Shown piece after piece: positions 57,966 through 64,000 of a stretch of DNA of 64,000 nucleotides; position 1 is the first letter of the stretch, and every line of letters begins with the position of its first letter. Source of the DNA: Amaranthus tricolor (Eukaryota; Streptophyta; Magnoliopsida; Caryophyllales; Amaranthaceae); assembly GCF_026212465.1 (NCBI RefSeq), contig NC_080056.1:16047319-16111318 (forward strand), in the 5' to 3' direction. The notes under the pieces are model-generated. The model did no database searches. It worked only from the letters and a program-made list of their open reading frames with translations, and had not been told where the DNA came from. A program made the translations under genes and the position numbers.

Positions 57966-59340
57966 TTATTTGCCAACCTCTATAAATAGAAGCTTTGCCT
58001 TCCCACAAAAAAGTGTGTAATATATTACTAATGTTATCTAACTGAAAAGAGAGATTGAAAAATATTTTCAAGTCTCTTATTTTGTATCAAAGTTATTTAA
58101 TTAATGAATTTCTCTTATTCTTCCTACTTTGTTATGTTTAACTTAGAGTAATTTTATTGGTGGTAACACGTATTAATGTCTTTTCATATTATTTTTATGA
58201 GATTTGAAATTCTTCTTAACTTGTATAACATTATTAATGAGTATTTATGTAAAATAGTTCTTATTTTTACATTTATATAAGATTAATTTTATTGGGCACA
58301 CTTAATCATTCTTGTATAAGTTAATGATTTAAAATTAATTGAACTTTGTTTAGTTAGTTTTATTAAGAAACAACTAATAATAATAACCGCATCTAGTTTT
58401 ATTATTAGAGTTTACATAATGGTTGGTGAAGTCTTCCTAAAATTAAAGCAGTTAATTCATTAAAACTGAATTAATGAATACTAGGGCTTTACTATCTTGG
58501 GTACAAATAGTAAGCTAATATAAAAGAGTTGACAGGGGATTTACGATTTAAAATAATCTTGACAATGGCTAAAATACATGTTGCTACTACTTTCTCATAT
58601 TGATTTACTATCTTATTTACTTGTCAAATTTTATTTTCTTATATTAAGCTTACTTTATTTTTAAGTTCTTAGTAATATAAATCACAACTTATTTCCCCCT
58701 ATCTTTTTACTTTGCAAATTTTCTATTAAAGTATGTAATTTAGAAGTATTTTTAGAATTAGTAATCACAATCTTATAGGGATCGACCCATATTTGCCACT
58801 TACGTACTGTATTTAGCAAGTTGTTACAGGGCAAAATATAATTTAAATTTGTGCGCATAAGACAACGTCTTGAAAGTGTTTACTTGTGGAAAATGGTAAA
58901 TGATATTAAGAGATTTGCTGGAATCCGGGTCATTAATGAATAGAAGAGACAACACAATGACTTTATAGTATCTCTCCCATAATCATTATTGTGTCTGATA
59001 TACGCAGACATTGGGAATAGGAAGTGGTTTCACCTTTTTAAGAAATGTCAGGCCTTACATTAAATACATGGCTTTAAACCAATGAGAGAAGGCCACGTAG
59101 GGAACTATAGTCGTCTTCACACGAAACCCCAAGGAGGAGTAATGATTAGTATAATGGTAATATCATGAAGGACCAAAGTGACATTCTATTAGACAATGAG
59201 TAGAAAAAGACAAAGACATAATCAGAGTATAAATAGCAACCTTGAACATTAAATACCAGGTATTTAATCTTCAATGGTGAAAGCATACACTATAACACAA
59301 AGAATTATTTGATATATCTTAGGCCTCATGCCACAAACAA
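57966..59340. other. Non-coding interval with TATA-like start and LTR-like text
   Basis: TATAAATA at 57981-57988, followed by AGAAGCTTTGCCTTCCC and a stretch ending AATTAATGAATTTCTCTT, reads like a promoter plus transcript end within an LTR. No boundaries or second copy were found. Nothing is coding. Confidence 0.35.
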
Positions 59341-59640
59341 GCCCTAATATCAATGCTTCATACTAAGAGTCACTTTGCACTTGGGCAACAGTTTATTAGG
59401 CATACATTTGGGACACTTACTGGCTTGAGCGTTAGAGAAGGTCCCCATAAAATGATCTTGGCACTCCTAACCCTTGTTATTTGTCTAGGAACAAAAGACA
59501 TTAGAGTGATCTTATTGCAAGGTTGGAAAGATAGCAAGAATAAACCTCAAAACATCCAACATTAACCTATCGTAAGGCAAAATCCTCAAGTCGTCAGACT
59601 TAGTCATCAAATTAATTGTATCCACTCCCATACAAGAACA
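59341..59640 (+). mobile_element. Decayed Gypsy LTR remnant
   Basis: ACTGGCTTGAGCGTTAGAG followed by AAGGTCCCC (about 59419-59446) corresponds to the ACTTGAGCGTCGGAGGGG stretch inside the Tat LTRs at 11308 and 23450. The rest is too diverged to bound. The 70-codon ORF at 59353 is a by-product. Confidence 0.4.
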
Positions 59641-60778
59641 ATATATAAACAAAAAATAATACACTAATATAAAATTCAAAACTTTGTTTATCTCTCATAA
59701 AAAAGTTTGATAAAACAAAATATGTGCAAAGTTGTACATAATATTTTTAGACCAAAACAATGGCAAAAAATAGTATCATTGTGTTTGATCAAACTACTTT
59801 AATTCGATTTAAAAAATTAAAAGCTATTTGGATCAGAACTAATTTTAATATTAATTATGTACTTGTATTAAAAATAAATATTACTTTAAATAAAATTTAA
59901 TTATTAAAAATAATTTTTTATTTGATTAAAAATTTTAATTAAATTAATATTTATTTTATTTAATAATTATTAATAATTTTTACTTTAATTTGATTTTTTT
60001 AACTAATATTTATTTTTTTAAATTTAATAAATATTATTTTTAAAATTTAATTAAGATTTATGGCATAAAATTTATGAGTCATATTGTTTCGATGTTGAAA
60101 TTTAGTTGAGAAAGTATTTTTAGAGAGAAGTTAATGAGATGAAAGTATGTAATGAATAAAGGAAAATATTGAAAATTCAGTTTATAAAGGGTGACAATAT
60201 AATGAAAAATGTGAAGTTAATTAATAGAATCCTTTATTTAAGCAAGATTACAACTTAAAATATTCATTTCCCTAGGAAACATACTGCAATAAATACAATT
60301 ATTTCATTTGATATAGTGATTTAAAGATGATGTGTATAAATTGTATGACGGTATGGTTAATTGGAAAAATATATGAGACCATATTTTTTTATGTAATGCT
60401 AGGGTAATCATCCAAGAAAAATTAATGTTTTCAATTTTTAGACCTCGACCATCAACTATATTTTTCAAACTATATTTTTAAAATTTTTAAAAAAATAAGT
60501 ATTTTATCAAATTATTTTTAATTTTTAGTTATCAAAGGCAAGAGATTAGAGTTATATTTTATACTTTTATAAGACCCAATTATAATGTAAGACTCCACAC
60601 ATTATCCCACATATATTCAATATGATTTAATTAGTATAATCTTCTTATTAATGAAGTACATATGTTGAAGCAAGCTTCATACACGCAAAGCAAATAAACA
60701 GATAAAAATAAACATTGAATGTAAGGACAAGTTTATAGCATAAGGAATTTCTTGGTGTTCAAGTTATCTAGTTTCCTT
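59641..60778. other. AT-rich upstream region of the SEC22-like gene
   Basis: Mostly A/T homopolymer-rich sequence (59820-60060 nearly pure A/T). No gene or element boundary is visible. Distal regulatory sequence for the SEC22-like gene would lie here. Confidence 0.4.
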
Positions 60779-60784
60779 TATAAA
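60779..60784 (+). promoter_or_regulatory. TATA box of the SEC22-like gene
   Basis: TATAAA in CCTTTATAAAGAGCAC, 112 bp upstream of the ATG at 60896. That leaves a plausible leader of about 80 bp. Position-based inference. Confidence 0.5.
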
Positions 60785-60895
60785 GAGCACTTCTTGATTC
60801 CCTTTAGTTTTCCTTAATATACAATCTAATTATCATTAACTTGTGACATCAAAATTTGTAATAATCTTTGATCATATAGCATAATCACTAAAATT

Positions 60896-62471
60896 ATGGT
60901 TAAGCTAACCATAATTGGAAGGATTAGAGATGGGTTGCCATTAGCACAAGGTTTAAGGTATGCTAATGAAGATTACAACAACACACCATTTTACAAGCAA
61001 TATATTGAATTCATCCTCAAAGAGATTTCAAGGGGCTCTTTAACACCTAATCCAAAGATGACTATTCGTCTAGATCATCAACATTCATTCAAGTATTTGA
61101 TTCCTCCTAAATCCCCTTTGTTAATTTCGTTTTAAATTTGTTATTTATCCGATTTTGTATGACTAATTAACTATGTAATTTGTAAATGATGGTTGTAAGT
61201 TGTTTGGTTGCTTGTGGTGTTTGCTTCATCACATTATGTGACTCTTCATATCCGAGAATACTTGCTTTCCATTACCTTGAAGAATTGAGGCAAGAATTGG
61301 AGAAGTTTTCAAGTGAAGAACTTATTGAAAAAATTTCAAGACCATATAGTTTTGTCAAGTTTGGTAAGCAAATCTTAATATTTGTTTCTAATGTTTATTC
61401 GTTACCTTAACAGCATGTTTCGTATAGTGTAAATTTTTTTGAAATGTATCATGTCATTTTCATGGTAATGAAATTTTGATCATAAGAAAAAATTTTGTCA
61501 CAAATTTTCACTACCACCTAATATCACATTTATTAATGATAATGCATTGGAATGTATTTTCTGAAAAAACAAAAATGAGATTATTAAAGGAGAATAAACA
61601 TAATCATTGAACTTGACTTCCTACCAAAATCATAGTAACTTCCCATTACCATGCTAACCATTACCATACAAACCATTACCAAACGGGCGTACATACCATT
61701 TGTGTGAGATAATGTAACAATGTTATGTGATGATCAAAAATTGCTATATATTCATGGGGAAAATTGTAATTGTCTTTGGTTAGTTTTAAGAATTTTATAA
61801 TATTTAACTTTTATAATTTATGATTTATCTTAAAAAAATAGGAAATGACTTTTAAAATTTATGACAACATGACGCAAAAATAAAAATAAATTTCAAGTCA
61901 GTATATCTAATAGATACTATTTAGTGTATCAATTGAATTTTACCACCACCTTAAAATATATTATATATTCTATCGATATCAATCTTGATATTAAAATCCA
62001 ACACATGCCAAAGTTTTATTTAATCTATAACAAAAGTTGACAACTTAATATTTGTATTTCTACTAATGAGTAATGAATATGTAGGCAGTGTTATTACCAG
62101 TATTAGGAAGCAATACATAGACACAAGAACACAAGCTAATCTCAAGAAGTTAAATGCTAGTCATGGGCATGAGTTGAACATCTTAATAGAAAGCATATCT
62201 ACTATTGTAGAAAACAGGAAACAAATGGGTAAATCTTTTTCTTTTTTCTTCTATTTTAAATTTATAATGATCTATTTTTGAGAGAAATTATAAACATTTT
62301 ATTTTATTTAATGCATAATTGTTATTGTTACTAGATTATATGGAGAGAGTTGTGATGGCTCCTCAAGTTGTTTCACCTATTTGGGGCTCTAAGCGTCTTG
62401 AGGTATACTTAAATGGAGTATTAGCAAGCATTTCTTCAATACTAATTTATCTATTATCCACACTATATTGA
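60896..62471 (+). CDS. SEC22: SEC22-like longin R-SNARE, four exons
   Basis: Vesicle SNARE of the ER-Golgi pathway. Exons 60896-61092, 61200-61363, 62085-62228 and 62335-62471, all with GT/AG introns of 107, 721 and 106 bp. The joined frame is 213 codons plus stop, close to the usual ~218. Residues 1-120 form the longin domain (MVKLTIIGRIRDGLPLAQGL; FITLCDSSYPRILAFHYLEE; SRPYSFVKF). Residues 130-143 (YIDTRTQANLKKLN) lead into the SNARE helix. The last ~18 residues (GVLASISSILIYLLSTLY) are a tail anchor. Alignment to plant SEC22 as I know it needs no gap through exon 3. The SNARE core (145-190) is strongly diverged, and the position of the ionic-layer Arg appears to be Asn164. No stops, so probably a real but divergent paralogue. 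Confidence 0.85.
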
Positions 62472-62815
62472 ATGATTATTTTCAATTACACTTGTCGTAA
62501 TCATATTTATTTTTCCGACATAAATAATATTTATTTTTCCGACATAAATAATAAGGATAAATCATATTAAATTTTCAACGAAAATTCAGCAAATTACATG
62601 TTTGTTTCATGATGTATATAAAGCTAGATGTTTTTTTTATCATATATAATATATATTTATATATAATATTCAATGATATATTCACACCAAATATGTATTA
62701 CAAATATTAAATTAATGCATTTGATTTGTTAGAAGTTAATAGTAAAATTGAATTAACAACACTTCATGCATTTGTATATGGCGGTCAGGTAATAGTTATA
62801 TATATATACTAGAGA
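62472..62815. other. Downstream region of the SEC22-like gene
   Basis: Probable 3' untranslated and intergenic DNA. A tandem duplication of about 24 bp (TATTTATTTTTCCGACATAA, twice at 62505-62550) is visible. No ORF. Confidence 0.45.
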
Positions 62816-62834
62816 AAATATCTCTCTACAAACA

Positions 62835-63090
62835 TAAGACACAATTTCGACCACCCAAAACAGTCGCAAATCAGTCGGTATAGAGGTATACCGACTGAAT
62901 TCCGACTGTTTCGAGGTAGTCGGATCAAAATGGTTGAAAATTCACTTTAGTAGGAAAGCAGTTGGAATTTTTTACTAACCATGGTTAGTCAGAAAATTAG
63001 TAGAAATTCCGACTACCAAGTTAGTCAGAAAATAGTAGGAAATTTCCGACTAATTTCTGACTATTTAATAGTAGGAAATTAGTTGGAAAA
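62835..63090. repeat. CACTA-like subterminal repeat block
   Basis: Many short copies, in both orientations, of a motif around TTCCGACTA / TAGTCGGAA (CCGACTGAATTCCGACTG near 62889; GAAATTTCCGACTAATTTC near 63039). Dense inverted short motifs of this kind lie just inside the ends of CACTA (En/Spm) elements. The CACTA terminus itself is not found in the window. Confidence 0.4.
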
Positions 63091-63403
63091 TACTATTTCA
63101 GAATTTATCCCGAAATGACAAGAAAAAACACTATTATTAATACTCCCTCATATTCACCACAACTGTCTCATTTTTTTTTTCACTCTATTCAATGCACTTA
63201 TTCAATACTTAATATCTCTAATTGTGTATAATTAAAAATTAAGAAAAGTTGATATGAATAATCCTAGCATTAAGACGAATCAAACAAGATTCCATTTGAC
63301 TATATTTTAACTTATATATTAATAATAAAATACAAAATTAAGAATAAGAAATAAATAGTACCCAAAAAGTAAATGGGACACTTGTAGTGAATAGGAGGGA
63401 GTA

Positions 63404-63740
63404 TTATTATTATTATTATTATTACTTATAGTAGTGCATTATTAGTCGTATTACTGTATCATTAGTATAATATTAGTTGTATATGTACATTACTACTCGT
63501 ATTAGTGGATTATTAGTACTTTATTAGTTATTTAGCCGTATTAGTTGTATTAAATTATTATTAGTTGTATTAATATATTATTACTCGTATTATTTGTATT
63601 TTTATGTTATTATTATTATTATAATATTATTAGTTGTATAAGTATATTCCTACTCGTGTTAGTGCATTAGTACTTTATAAGTAATTTAGTTGTATTAGTC
63701 GTATTAGTGCATTATTAGTCATATTAGTGAATTATTAGTC

Positions 63741-63807
<67 letters not shown>
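63404..63807. repeat. ATT microsatellites and TTAGT-type minisatellite
   Basis: (ATT)n at 63404-63424 and at about 63743-63806. Between them a loose repeat of TATTAGTCGTATTAGTGCAT-like units occurs (at least ten variants of TATTAGT or TACTCGTATTAGT). Confidence 0.85.
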
Positions 63808-63808
<1 letters not shown>

Positions 63809-63978
63809 TTTTTTTTGAAGAAAAAACATTTCAATTTCATCAAAATCCAAGTCAAAATACATCAGAGTTTGATTAAGCCATCGTGCAATATTGCATTAAT
63901 ATGAAAACAGGTACCCACCTTCTAGGAAGGGTTGTACCAGATCACCCTTTCTGTGTGTACACTATGGCAACCTCAGAA
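63808..63978 (-). mobile_element. Probable L1 LINE 3' end, minus strand
   Basis: TTTTTTTTGAAGAAAAAACA then TTTCAATTTCATCAAAATCC is, on the minus strand, a GATGAAATTGAAATG phrase running into a poly-A tail. This is how plant L1 LINE 3' ends commonly finish. It is inserted in (ATT)n, which resumes at about 63979 up to the window edge. Confidence 0.45.
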
Positions 63979-64000
63979 ATTATTATTATTATTATTATTA

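Noticed and set aside
59353..59565. 70-codon ORF with tidy start and stop
   Set aside because: It overlaps the TTGAGCG phrase of Gypsy LTRs and has no family match.
62335..62400. A donor at GAG|GTATAC (about 62400) in SEC22 exon 4, implying a further exon
   Set aside because: Reading on without splicing gives a hydrophobic tail anchor and stop at the expected length; splicing there would leave no anchor that I can see downstream.

Overview
The window reads as nuclear DNA of a flowering plant. It is AT-rich, has spliced genes with GT/AG introns, and is dominated by plant transposable elements of both retroelement and DNA-transposon types. I cannot name the species from sequence alone. Only two ordinary host genes are visible, one at each edge. 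On the minus strand at the left are the first two coding exons of a CPSF100-like (CPSF subunit 2) polyadenylation factor. On the plus strand at the right is a complete four-exon SEC22-like longin SNARE gene (60896-62471). Almost everything between them is mobile DNA at different stages of decay.

Layout. 1-3 kb: CPSF100 5' part. 3.2-5.5 kb: two DNA transposons side by side, a PIF/Harbinger-type element with TAA target duplications and a long-TIR Mutator-type element with a near-perfect 9-bp duplication. 5.5-10.8 kb: old repeat sequence, a truncated LTR starting TGTAACACCCC, microsatellites and a non-LTR tail. 10778-23618: a 12.8-kb Ty3/Gypsy Tat-type element with perfect ACTTT target duplications and nearly identical LTRs. 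It has a broken gag-pol on the plus strand and, on the opposite strand before the 3' LTR, a four-exon antisense gene carrying the plant 'putative gypsy type transposon' domain. Arrays of a hairpin-containing GATAAGTCGGACCCC repeat lie on both sides of that gene. 24.8-32 kb: a decayed Ty1/Copia element on the minus strand, itself carrying two later insertions. 33.7-36.7 kb: a 2.96-kb solo LTR. 37-40 kb: Copia and Gypsy fragments that look nested. 41-43 kb: two related long-inverted-repeat elements. 43.9-44.5 kb: a sequence of different texture that may be organellar.

45.4-54.7 kb is the most unusual part. A Copia element on the plus strand is followed by an inverted relative whose order is circularly permuted: the 3' half of pol, then one LTR, then gag and the 5' half of pol. 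Its two outer ends fall only about 73 bp apart in integrase when mapped on the normal copy. Its length matches one LTR plus one internal region. This is the structure expected if a one-LTR circular DNA was reinserted. 54.9-56.3 kb holds the BED-finger start of a hAT transposase with a terminal array of GTGTCC motifs. 56.4-58 kb holds a possible Helitron interrupted by a 545-bp hAT-type MITE with a perfect 8-bp duplication. After SEC22, the right edge holds CACTA-like subterminal repeats, ATT and TTAGT simple repeats, and the tail of a probable L1 LINE.

I see no bacterial genes, CRISPR array, rRNA or convincing functional tRNA gene. Splice sites, target duplications and repeat counts were read by eye. 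Family assignments rest on recognisable motifs, not on a database search.
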